Source: an uncultured Jannaschia sp. (GTDB lineage Bacteria > Pseudomonadota > Alphaproteobacteria > Rhodobacterales > Rhodobacteraceae). From it: a DNA stretch of 64,000 nt. The notes below the pieces were generated by a model. It saw only the letters and a program-made list of their open reading frames with translations. It was not told the DNA's origin and searched no databases. Below, piece by piece: positions 18,233 to 26,143 of the stretch. The DNA is taken from the NCBI RefSeq assembly GCF_947494025.1, contig NZ_CANLTQ010000007.1, positions 1 through 64,000 on the forward strand, in the 5' to 3' direction. The translations under genes were made by a program, and so were the position numbers. Numbering within the stretch: the first letter of the stretch is position 1; each line of letters starts with the position of its first letter.

Positions 18233-18274
18233 GCCCCGCTTCACGCCGGACGACCGGGGTGGCGGGGCTTTTTT
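18233..18274 (+). terminator. Intrinsic terminator/attenuator in the leader of the amide operon
   Basis: The arms GCCCCGC (18233-18239) and GCGGGGC (18262-18268) form a 7-bp GC stem, extended by a G-U pair, around a 20-nt loop that contains its own CCGG-ACGA-CCGG hairpin. Six Ts follow (18269-18274). The run ends only 14 nt before the first start codon of the operon, with the ribosome site between. A strong terminator here, pointing into the operon, implies read-through control, as in AmiR-regulated amidase operons. Confidence 0.8.
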
Positions 18275-18288
18275 CGTTCGGGGGGACG

Positions 18289-19395
18289 ATGACGCTCAGG
18301 CTCGGACTGATCTTCTCCACGACAGGCCCCTATGCCGCGCTCGGGCAAAGCGCGCTGGCCGGGGCGCTCGGCGCGGTCGCGACGCTGCGCGCGCAGGGCG
18401 TCGGGATCGAGCCGGTGATCCGCGACCCCGGCGGCGACGCCGCGCGCTACGAGGCCGAGACGGCGGCGCTCCTGGAGGACGGGGTGCAGCACATCCTCGG
18501 CGCGATCACCTCCTGGAGCCGCAAGGAGATGATCCCGGCGCTGGAACGCGGCGGCGGACTCCTGTGGTATCCTTGTCCCTACGAGGGGTTCGAGAGCAAC
18601 GACCACGTCGTCTATCTGGGCGCCGCGCCGAACCACCACGTCCTGCCGGCCACGGACTGGATCGCCCGGCAGGGGATGCGCCGCGTCTATCTCGTTGGTT
18701 CGAACTACGTCTGGGGGTGGGAAACGCTGCGCCTGGCGCGCGAACGGCTCGAGGCGCTGGGCGTGGGGATCGTGGGGGAGCGGTTCGTGCCGCTCGGCTC
18801 CGACCGGCATGATCACGTGCTGGACGAGATCTGCGCGCAGGGCGCCGATTGCGTGATCGACAGCCTGATCGGGCCGCCCAACGCCTCCTTTCTGCGGGGC
18901 CTCGCCGCCCGCGATCCGGGGCGCGTCGGACGGGCGGGCCATGTGGTGAGCTTCAACCAGACCGAGGCCGACATCGACGCGCTCGGCCCCGCTGCCGACG
19001 GTCTCCTTTCTGCCGGCTCCCTGTTCGAGGGGGATGCGGGCGCGGCGCTGAAGGGGGCGGCGCGGCGGTTCGCGCCGAACGGGCGCGTCTCGGCTTTTCT
19101 CGCGAGCGCCTATGCCGCGGTCGAGATCCTCGTCGAAGGCTGCCGCCGCGCCGGAACGGACGCGCCCCGCGCCGTGTTCCGCGCCGCGACCGAACGGTCC
19201 GTGGCCACGGCGATGGGGGAGGTCCGGATCGACCCCGTGCTACGCCACGCCGCGATCGCCCCGCGATTGGCGCTGGCGGAGGGCGGGCGCTTCCACGTCA
19301 TCGAGCGCGCCGCGACGCCCCTGCCGGCCGATCCCTATCTCACCGCGCAGCGCGCACGCGTCCCGCCGCGCCCCGATCTGAGAATCGTGCGATGA
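18289..19395 (+). CDS. amiC: AmiC-like amide/urea-type ligand sensor (type I periplasmic-binding fold)
   Basis: A 368-residue protein of the AmiC/UrtA branch of Leu/Ile/Val-type binding proteins. In Pseudomonas, AmiC stays in the cytoplasm, binds short amides and holds the antiterminator AmiR inactive. Here the N-terminus (MTLRLGLIFSTTGPYAALG) has no signal peptide, as expected for a sensor and not for a transporter binding protein. Family-like segments are GLLWYPCPYEGFESNDHVVYLGAAPNHH, VGSNYVWGWE and VSFNQTEADI. ATG at 18289 follows GGGGGGA. The stop overlaps the ANTAR gene by ATGA, supporting complex formation. Ligand identity is unknown. Confidence 0.85.
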   Translation: MTLRLGLIFSTTGPYAALGQSALAGALGAVATLRAQGVGIEPVIRDPGGDAARYEAETAALLEDGVQHILGAITSWSRKEMIPALERGGGLLWYPCPYEGFESNDHVVYLGAAPNHHVLPATDWIARQGMRRVYLVGSNYVWGWETLRLARERLEALGVGIVGERFVPLGSDRHDHVLDEICAQGADCVIDSLIGPPNASFLRGLAARDPGRVGRAGHVVSFNQTEADIDALGPAADGLLSAGSLFEGDAGAALKGAARRFAPNGRVSAFLASAYAAVEILVEGCRRAGTDAPRAVFRAATERSVATAMGEVRIDPVLRHAAIAPRLALAEGGRFHVIERAATPLPADPYLTAQRARVPPRPDLRIVR

Positions 19396-19982
19396 GCCCC
19401 GCACCGCTGCACAACTTCGCCGGCCGGTCGGCGCTCGTCCTGCACCGCTCGGACGGGCCGGGCCGGAACATCGTCGCGCGCTGCGACCGACTTGCCATCC
19501 GGGCGCGGATGCTGCGCGGGGACGTCTCGCCCGAGGACATGGCGGGGATCGACATGGTGATCCTCGACATCGACACCGGTGACGACGGCCAGCTTCCCTG
19601 GGGGGCGGGGCAAGCGCCCGTGCCCTTGATCGGCCTCGTCGGCTCGGAAAGTCCCGGCCGGCTGGCTTGGGCGCTTGCGCAGGAGGTGGACGCCTACCTG
19701 CCGCTTTCGGCGCTGGGCAACCTGTTCTCGGCCCTGGTGATCGCGCACGAAACCTTCGCGCGAAAGGCCGAGCGCCGCCGCCGCGAGGCGCGGGCCGCCG
19801 GGCGGGCGGCCGGGCAGCTTGACGTGATCCGCGCGGTCATGGCGCTCGCGGCGACGGGCGGGGACGAGGCGGTCGCCCTGAAGCAGCTTCGCGCGATGGC
19901 GATGGTCGAACGGATCAGCCTGGAAAATGCGGCGCGACGGATCCTCTCGGGAGGCCGCGACGCACGGGCGGGCGGGCGATGA
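19392..19982 (+). CDS. amiR: AmiR-like ANTAR-domain transcription antiterminator
   Basis: A 196-residue protein, the same length as Pseudomonas AmiR. The N-terminal ~120 residues form a degenerate receiver-like domain (ALVLHRSDGPGRNIVARCDRL; DMVILDIDTGDDG; VPLIGLVGSES) and a coiled stretch (AERRRREARAAGRAAG) leads to a C-terminal ANTAR three-helix RNA-binding domain (about 135-185: LDVIRAVMALAATGGDEAVALKQLRAMAM). ANTAR proteins bind leader mRNA hairpins and stop terminator formation. The gene overlaps amiC and the next permease gene by 4 bp on each side, and a terminator sits in the operon leader, so self-control of the operon is likely. Confidence 0.85.
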   Translation: MSPAPLHNFAGRSALVLHRSDGPGRNIVARCDRLAIRARMLRGDVSPEDMAGIDMVILDIDTGDDGQLPWGAGQAPVPLIGLVGSESPGRLAWALAQEVDAYLPLSALGNLFSALVIAHETFARKAERRRREARAAGRAAGQLDVIRAVMALAATGGDEAVALKQLRAMAMVERISLENAARRILSGGRDARAGGR

Positions 19983-20863
19983 GCGCCGCCGCCGACGCGC
20001 CCGTTCGCCGGCCGCGGGGTGTGCTGCGCCAGCTCCTCGGCCGTCCGCGCGCGGCCTTCGGGCTGGCGGTCATCGCGATCATGGTCACGGCCGCGCTTTT
20101 CGCGCCGTGGCTCATGCCGCACGACCCCTTCGCGCAGAGCTTCGACGGGCTCGACCTGATGGGCGCGCCGCTGCCGCCCGGGGGGGCCTATCCGCTCGGG
20201 ACCGACCTGCTGGGCCGCGACCTCGTCTCCCGTCTGATCCTCGGCACGCGGACCTCGCTCATCATCGGCGTGGTGGCGAACGGGATCGCGGTCGTCCTGG
20301 GCGCCGGCGTGGGCATCACCGCCGGCTATTTCGGCGGCTGGACGGCGGCGATCCTGATGCGGTTCACCGATCTCATGATGGCGTTCCCGGCGCTCCTCCT
20401 CGCCATCGTGCTCGCCGCGATCTTCCAGCCGTCGCTGATGATCGTGGCGCTTGTGATCGCGATGGTGAACTGGGTGCAGATGTCCCGCGTGATCTACACC
20501 GAGACGCGCAGCCTCGCGGAGCGGGAGTTCATCCAGGTGCAACGCGCGATCGGTTCCGGCCCCCTGCGCATCCTCGGCCGGCACCTGCTGCCGCACCTGC
20601 TGTCGTCGATCATCGTCTTCGGCACGCTCGGGATCTCCACCACCGTGTTGCTCGAGGCGACGCTTTCCTATCTCGGCGTGGGGGTGCAGCCGCCGATGCC
20701 GTCCTGGGGCAACATCATCTTCGAGAACCAGACCTATTTCTCGACCGCGCCCTGGCTCGTTTTCTTTCCGGGCCTCCTGATCGTGCTCCTCGCGCTCGCC
20801 TTCAACCTCGTCGGGGACGCGCTGCGCGACGTGCTCGACCCGACGCTGAAGGGACGGCACTAA
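19979..20863 (+). CDS. ABC transporter permease, DppC/OppC type
   Basis: A 294-residue inner-membrane permease of the peptide/opine/nickel class. It has an N-terminal helix (AFGLAVIAIMVTAALFAPW), the DppC-type segment YPLGTDLLGRDLVSRLILGTRTSL and a permease EAA-like loop in QVQRAIGSGPLRILGRHLLPHLL; about six membrane helices. The ATGA overlap with amiR places transporter production directly under the ANTAR unit. The order is unusual in that the C-type permease precedes the B-type permease. Substrate is unknown; context suggests amides or amidated/acylated peptides. Confidence 0.9.
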   Translation: MSAAADAPVRRPRGVLRQLLGRPRAAFGLAVIAIMVTAALFAPWLMPHDPFAQSFDGLDLMGAPLPPGGAYPLGTDLLGRDLVSRLILGTRTSLIIGVVANGIAVVLGAGVGITAGYFGGWTAAILMRFTDLMMAFPALLLAIVLAAIFQPSLMIVALVIAMVNWVQMSRVIYTETRSLAEREFIQVQRAIGSGPLRILGRHLLPHLLSSIIVFGTLGISTTVLLEATLSYLGVGVQPPMPSWGNIIFENQTYFSTAPWLVFFPGLLIVLLALAFNLVGDALRDVLDPTLKGRH

Positions 20864-21783
20864 TGGGCGCCTACATTCTCCGCCGCCTGTTCGAGAGCGC
20901 GCTGATCCTGCTCGGGATCACCTTCGTGACCTTCGTGCTCCTCTATCTCGTGCCCGCCGATCCGGCGCGGCAGATCGCGGGCCGTTCGGCCACGGCGGAA
21001 ACGGTGGCCAACATCCGCGACCAGCTCGGGCTCAACGATCCGCTTTTCGTGCAATACGGCCGCTATCTCTGGAACCTCGCGCAGGGCGACATGGGCCGTT
21101 CCTACCTTCAACGGGCGGAGGTGGCGGACCTGATCGCCGCACGGCTTCCGGCGAGCCTCTTGCTGATGCTGTCGGCCATCGTCACCGAACTCGTCATCGG
21201 GCTCACCATCGGCGTGGTCGCGGCGCTCCGCCGCAACCGGCCGGTGGACCATTCGCTGATGATCTTTTCCTTCGTGTCGATCTCCGCCCCGCAATTCGTG
21301 ATCGGCATCCTGCTTCTCTACGTCTTCGCGGTGAAGCTCGCCTGGTTTCCCATCGGCGGCTACGGCACGGCGGCGCATTTCGTGCTGCCGTCGCTGACCC
21401 TCGGCCTGCTCGGCGCGGGCTGGTACTCCCGGATGATGCGGTCCTCGATGATCGACGTGCTCGGGCAGGACTTCGTCCGCACCGCCCGCGCCAAGGGGCT
21501 GGCGAAGCTCCGCATCGTCACGCGCCACGTCATCCCGAACGCGATCCTGCCCATCATCGCGATGATCGGGATCGACATCGGCCTCTTCATGTCGGGTATC
21601 GTCGTCGTCGAGAGCGTGTTCGGATGGCCGGGGATCGGCCAGCTCGCCTGGCAGGCCATCCAGCGCATCGACATCCCCGTCATCATGGGCGTGACGATGG
21701 TGTCGGCGGCGGCGATCGTGATCGGCAACCTGCTCGCCGACCTCGCGGCGCCGCTCATCGATCCCCGCATCAAGACCAAATGA
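20863..21783 (+). CDS. ABC transporter permease, DppB/OppB type
   Basis: A 306-residue permease that pairs with the preceding DppC-type protein. It begins MGAYILRRLFESALILLGITFVTF, contains the B-type signature DPARQIAGRSAT/LNDPLFVQYGRYL, and the EAA loop FVRTARAKGLAKLRIVTRHVIPNAILP for ATPase contact. Six membrane helices are expected. The start codon overlaps the previous stop in TAATG (1-bp overlap), so translation is coupled. A short 19-bp gap with AGAGGAGAG leads to the binding-protein gene. Confidence 0.92.
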   Translation: MGAYILRRLFESALILLGITFVTFVLLYLVPADPARQIAGRSATAETVANIRDQLGLNDPLFVQYGRYLWNLAQGDMGRSYLQRAEVADLIAARLPASLLLMLSAIVTELVIGLTIGVVAALRRNRPVDHSLMIFSFVSISAPQFVIGILLLYVFAVKLAWFPIGGYGTAAHFVLPSLTLGLLGAGWYSRMMRSSMIDVLGQDFVRTARAKGLAKLRIVTRHVIPNAILPIIAMIGIDIGLFMSGIVVVESVFGWPGIGQLAWQAIQRIDIPVIMGVTMVSAAAIVIGNLLADLAAPLIDPRIKTK

Positions 21784-21802
21784 CCAACAGAGGAGAGACA
21801 AC

Positions 21803-23428
21803 ATGAAACGTACCCTTCTGACCGGCATCGCGACGGCCGCGCTCACCGCCACGGGCGCGCTCGCGCAGGTGGACCAGAACGCCCCGCAGGGCGGCGAGAT
21901 GGTCGTCACCTACCAGGACGACGTCGCCACGCTCGACCCCGCCATCGGCTACGACTGGCAGAACTGGTCGATGATCAAGTCGCTCTTCGACGGCCTGACG
22001 GGCTACGAGCCGGGCACGACGACGCTGCGCAACGAGCTGGCCGAAAGCCACGAGATCTCCGAGGACGGCCTGACCCACACCTTCACGCTGAAGGACGGGA
22101 TCGTCTTCCATAACGGTCGCGAGATCACCGCCGAGGATGTGAAGTACTCGCTCGAGCGCGTCACCAACCCCGGGACGCGCTCCCCCGGCGCCGGTTTCTT
22201 CTCCATGATCGAGGGCTTCGACGCGTGGAACGCGGGCGAGGGCGAAGGGCTTTCGGGTGTCGAGGTGATCGACGACAAGACGGTCGAGATCACGCTGTCC
22301 CGTCCCGACGCCACGTTCGGGCACGTCATGGCGCTGAACTTCGCCTCCATCGTCCCGCGGGAAGCGGTCGAGGAATCCGGCGAGGATTTCGGCCGCGAGC
22401 CCGTCGGCTCCGGCGCCTTCCGCCTCGCCGAGTGGACGCCCGGCCAGCAGCTCGTCTTCGAGCGCTTCGAGGATTACCACCGCGAGGGCGTGCCGAAGCT
22501 CGATCAGGTGACGTTCAGCATCGGGCTGGATCCGACCGTCGCGCTGCTGCGGCTTCAAAGCGGCGAGACCGACATACCGGGCGACGGCATCCCGCCGGCG
22601 CAGTTCCTGCAGGTGATGAACGACCCGGCCCAGTCCGAGCGCGTGGTCGAGGGCGGCCAGCTCCAGACCGGCTATATCACGCTGAACACGCAGATGGCGC
22701 CGTTCGACAACGTGGAGGTGCGCAAGGCGGTCAACATGGCGATCAACAAGGATCGCATCGTGCAGATGATCAACAACCGCGCGGTTCCGGCAAACCAGCC
22801 GCTCCCGCCCTCCATGCCGGGCTATGCCGAGGATCACGAGGGCTACGCCTACGACCCCGAGGCAGCCCGGCAGATGCTGGCCGATGCGGGCTACCCGGAC
22901 GGCTTCGAGACCGAGCTTTTCGTGATGAACGTCGATCCGAATCCCCGCATCGCCCAGGCCATCCAGCAGGATCTGTCGGAGATCGGCGTGACCGCCGAGA
23001 TCCGCTCGCTCGCGCAGGCCAACGTGATCGCGGCCGGCGGCGAGGCGGACCAGGCGCCGATGATCTGGTCGGGCGGCATGGCCTGGATCGCGGACTTCCC
23101 GGACCCGTCGAACTTCTACGGCCCGATCCTCGGCTGCGCCGGCGCGGTGCCGGGCGGCTGGAACTGGGCGTGGTACTGCAACGAGGAGATCGACGCGCGC
23201 GCGGCCGAAGCCGACGCGATGACCGGCGAGGGGCAGCAGGACGCCCGCGAGGAGGCCTGGCGGCAGATCTACCTCGACATCATGGAGGACGCGCCCTGGG
23301 TGCCCGTCTTCAACGAGCAACGCTTCACGCTCCACTCCGAGGGCGTGGGGGGCGACGACGCCCTGTTCGTCGATCCGGTCCACATCCCGGTGAACTACGA
23401 CTACGTCCATTCGACCGAGGCCCGGTAA
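21803..23428 (+). CDS. ABC transporter substrate-binding protein, family 5
   Basis: A 541-residue periplasmic binding protein (SBP_bac_5 family) with a Sec signal peptide (MKRTLLTGIATAALTATGALA-Q). Family signatures are DVATLDPAIGYDWQNW near the mature N-terminus, GLTHTFTLKDGIVFHNGREITAEDVKYSLER, and PVGSGAFRL. Ribosome site AGAGGAGAG precedes the ATG. The protein delivers ligand to the two permeases encoded upstream; the operon thus has both a secreted binding protein for uptake and a separate cytoplasmic AmiC-type sensor. Ligand class (di/oligopeptide, amide, glutathione-like) is not decidable from sequence. Confidence 0.93.
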   Translation: MKRTLLTGIATAALTATGALAQVDQNAPQGGEMVVTYQDDVATLDPAIGYDWQNWSMIKSLFDGLTGYEPGTTTLRNELAESHEISEDGLTHTFTLKDGIVFHNGREITAEDVKYSLERVTNPGTRSPGAGFFSMIEGFDAWNAGEGEGLSGVEVIDDKTVEITLSRPDATFGHVMALNFASIVPREAVEESGEDFGREPVGSGAFRLAEWTPGQQLVFERFEDYHREGVPKLDQVTFSIGLDPTVALLRLQSGETDIPGDGIPPAQFLQVMNDPAQSERVVEGGQLQTGYITLNTQMAPFDNVEVRKAVNMAINKDRIVQMINNRAVPANQPLPPSMPGYAEDHEGYAYDPEAARQMLADAGYPDGFETELFVMNVDPNPRIAQAIQQDLSEIGVTAEIRSLAQANVIAAGGEADQAPMIWSGGMAWIADFPDPSNFYGPILGCAGAVPGGWNWAWYCNEEIDARAAEADAMTGEGQQDAREEAWRQIYLDIMEDAPWVPVFNEQRFTLHSEGVGGDDALFVDPVHIPVNYDYVHSTEAR

Positions 23429-23432
23429 GCCC

Positions 23433-24374
23433 ATGTGCAAGCATTGCGACTACACGATCCACGGGCGCCATCACCACGGCTGGGACAATTCGATCCCGCC
23501 CGCCGAGACGGTGGCGCCGGGAAGCCGCATCCACTTCCGCTGCCTCGACAGCTCCGGCGGTCAGTTCACGCGGGAAAGCACGACGGCGGACGTCCCGAAG
23601 CTCGATTTCGATCTCATCAACCCGGTCACCGGTCCCGTCTTCGTCGACGGGGCCGAGCCGGGGGACGTGCTCAAGATCACGCTGGAGGCGTTCCACCCGT
23701 CGGGCTTCGGCTGGACGGCGAACATTCCGGGCTTCGGACTTCTGGCCGACCAGTTCCCCGACCCGCATCTGAAGATCTGGGACTACGACGCGGACAGCCT
23801 CGCGCCCGCGCTGTTCTCCGACATCGCGAAGGTGCCGCTCAAGCCCTTCGCGGGAACGATCGGCCTCGCCCCGGCGGAGGCTGGGCACCATTCGGTCGTC
23901 CCGCCCCGTCGGATGGGCGGCAACCTCGACATCCGCGACCTCGCCGCGGGGACCACGCTCTACCTGCCGGTGGAAGTGGCGGGCGCGCTGTTCTCCATCG
24001 GCGACACCCACGCGGCGCAGGGCGACGGCGAGGTCTGCGGCACCGCGATCGAAAGCCCGATGGACGTGGAGGTGACGCTCGACCTCATCAAGCAGGAGCG
24101 ACTCGCCAATCCGCGCTTCACCACGCCGGGCCCGGTCACGCGTCATCTCGACGCGAAGGGCTACGAGGCGACGACGGGCGTCGGGCCGGACCTGATGGCG
24201 GGCGCGCGGAACGCGGTCTCGGCAATGGTCGACCTTCTGTCGAAGGAGCACGGCTTCTCGGCGGAGGACGCCTACCTGCTCTGCTCCGTCGCGGGCGACC
24301 TGCGGATCTCGGAGATCGTCGACATGCCGAACTGGATCGTGTCCTTCTACTTCCCCCGCATCGTCCTCGAATGA
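23433..24374 (+). CDS. Acetamidase/formamidase family amidohydrolase
   Basis: A 313-residue FmdA/AmdA-family enzyme that hydrolyses small amides such as formamide or acetamide to the acid and ammonia in the cytoplasm. Visible features are HHHGWDNSIPPAETVAPG at the N-terminus, the GPVFVDGAEPGD motif, GTIGLAPAE, GGNLDIRDL and GDTHAAQGDGEVCGTAIE, typical metal-site and fold signatures. No signal peptide. It starts 4 nt after the binding-protein stop and overlaps the ATPase gene by ATGA. Its position inside a transporter operon with an AmiC/AmiR pair links uptake to amide cleavage. Confidence 0.92.
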   Translation: MCKHCDYTIHGRHHHGWDNSIPPAETVAPGSRIHFRCLDSSGGQFTRESTTADVPKLDFDLINPVTGPVFVDGAEPGDVLKITLEAFHPSGFGWTANIPGFGLLADQFPDPHLKIWDYDADSLAPALFSDIAKVPLKPFAGTIGLAPAEAGHHSVVPPRRMGGNLDIRDLAAGTTLYLPVEVAGALFSIGDTHAAQGDGEVCGTAIESPMDVEVTLDLIKQERLANPRFTTPGPVTRHLDAKGYEATTGVGPDLMAGARNAVSAMVDLLSKEHGFSAEDAYLLCSVAGDLRISEIVDMPNWIVSFYFPRIVLE

Positions 24375-26143
24375 GCGGGGCCGACGACACCGGACGGGGC
24401 GGTCGCCGCCCCGTCCTTTCGGTCCGTGACCTTTCGGTGCAGGTCGCGACCGAGGCGGGCGCAAAGACCGTCCTCGACGGCCTGTCCTTCGACATCGCGG
24501 CGGGTGAGACACTGGCGCTCGCCGGGGAGAGCGGGTCGGGCAAGTCGATGACGGCGCTGGCGATCATGGGCCTGCTGCCGAAGCCCATGGCCCGGATCGC
24601 GGGCGGCTCCATCCGGCTGGGCAAGACGGAGCTCACCACGCTCGACGAGACCGACTACCGCCGCATCCGCTCGGCCCGGATCGCGATGATCTTTCAGGAG
24701 CCGATGACCTCGCTCAACCCGCTCATGCGCGTCGAGCGGCAGCTTTGCGAGGTCCTGCTCGAACACGGCGTCTGTTCCCGCCGGGAGGCGCCCGGCCGGG
24801 CGCTGCGATTGCTGCGGGACGTCCGACTGACCGAGCCGGAGCGGCGGTTGAGGCAATATCCGCACGAATTGTCGGGCGGCATGCGGCAGCGGGTGATGAT
24901 CGCGATGGCGCTGGCCTGCGAGCCGGAGATCCTGATCGCCGACGAACCGACGACCGCGCTCGACGTGACGGTGCAGGCGGAGATCCTCGACCTCATCCGC
25001 ACACTCCAGCGCGAGCACGGCACGGCGGTGCTCATGATCACCCACGACATGGGCGTGGTGGCCGAGATGGCCGACCGGGTCGTCGTCTTGCGCGCGGGGC
25101 GCGAGGAGGAGCAGGCGCCGGTCCGCGACCTCTTCGCGGCGCCGCGCACCGATTACGCCCGCACGCTCCTCGCCGCCGTGCCCCGCCTCGGCACCGCGCC
25201 CGCGCGCCCCGAGCGAGGGGAGGCGCGGCGGGTCGTGGAGGTGGACGACCTCTCTGTTCGCTTCGACCTGGCGGGTGGCCTGCTCAACCGGACGGTGGCG
25301 CGCGTCCACGCGGTGGAGGGCGTGTCCTTCCACATCCGCGCGGGCGAGACGCTGGCGCTGGTGGGTGAGTCGGGCTGCGGCAAGTCCACCATCGGCAAGG
25401 CGCTTCTGGGCCTTGTCCCGTGGGACGGGTCGATCCGCGTCGACGGGGCGGAGACGCGCGGCCGTTCGCGCGCGGCCATGCGGCCGGTGCTGCGCGACAT
25501 CCAGATGGTGTTTCAGGATCCCGGCGCCTCGCTCGATGCGCGGATGCCGGTGGGCGCGCAGGTGACAGAGCCGATGCGCGTCCACGGTCTTGCCACCGGG
25601 TCCGAGCTGCGCGACCGGGCGGAATGGCTGTTCCGCAGGGTCGGCCTCTCGTCCGACATGCTGCGCCGCTACCCGCACGAATTCTCCGGGGGGCAGCGGC
25701 AGCGGATCTGCATCGCCCGCGCGTTGAGCCTTCAGCCCAAGGTCATCGTCGCCGACGAGAGCGTCTCCGCCCTCGACGTGAGCGTGCAGGCGCAGGTGCT
25801 CGACCTGCTGCGCGAACTTCAGGAGGCGGACGGGCTGTCCTATCTCTTCGTCAGCCACGACATGGCGGTGGTGGAGCAGGTGGCCGACCGGGTCATGGTC
25901 ATGCGGCTGGGCCAGGTGATGGAGGAGGGGCCGCGGGACGCCGTTCTGCGCGACCCCCGCCATCCCTATACGCAGCGCCTTCTCGCCGCCGTGCCGGTGC
26001 CCGACCCGACGCGGCGCCGCGCGCCGATGCCCGACGCGTCCGGCGTCGAAGCGGCCAGCCCGATCTTTCCCGTGGGTGCCGGCCCCGCCCGCGTCGCGCT
26101 GGAGGAGGCGGGGCTCGGCCACCGCGTCGCCCGTCCGGCGTGA
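24371..26143 (+). CDS. Fused double ABC ATPase (DppD-DppF type)
   Basis: A 590-residue protein joining the two ATPases of a peptide-type importer. Domain 1 (about 15-275) has Walker [10 protein letters not shown], signature LSGGMRQR and Walker [13 protein letters not shown]; domain 2 (about 290-560) has [17 protein letters not shown] and VIVADESVSALD. Both have the oligopeptide C-terminal extension (PRTDYARTLLAAVP, PRHPYTQRLLAAVP). Such fusions are known in proteobacteria. It overlaps the acetamidase gene and the M14 gene by 4 bp each and would energise the permeases at 19979-21783. Confidence 0.95.
   Translation: MSGADDTGRGGRRPVLSVRDLSVQVATEAGAKTVLDGLSFDIAAGETLALAGESGSGKSMTALAIMGLLPKPMARIAGGSIRLGKTELTTLDETDYRRIRSARIAMIFQEPMTSLNPLMRVERQLCEVLLEHGVCSRREAPGRALRLLRDVRLTEPERRLRQYPHELSGGMRQRVMIAMALACEPEILIADEPTTALDVTVQAEILDLIRTLQREHGTAVLMITHDMGVVAEMADRVVVLRAGREEEQAPVRDLFAAPRTDYARTLLAAVPRLGTAPARPERGEARRVVEVDDLSVRFDLAGGLLNRTVARVHAVEGVSFHIRAGETLALVGESGCGKSTIGKALLGLVPWDGSIRVDGAETRGRSRAAMRPVLRDIQMVFQDPGASLDARMPVGAQVTEPMRVHGLATGSELRDRAEWLFRRVGLSSDMLRRYPHEFSGGQRQRICIARALSLQPKVIVADESVSALDVSVQAQVLDLLRELQEADGLSYLFVSHDMAVVEQVADRVMVMRLGQVMEEGPRDAVLRDPRHPYTQRLLAAVPVPDPTRRRAPMPDASGVEAASPIFPVGAGPARVALEEAGLGHRVARPA

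Noticed and set aside
18040-18270. Canonical tandem ANTAR hexaloop hairpins (A at loop 1, G at loop 4)
   Set aside because: I checked each A-n-n-G position in the leader; none is flanked by a convincing stem, so the specific binding site is not claimed.
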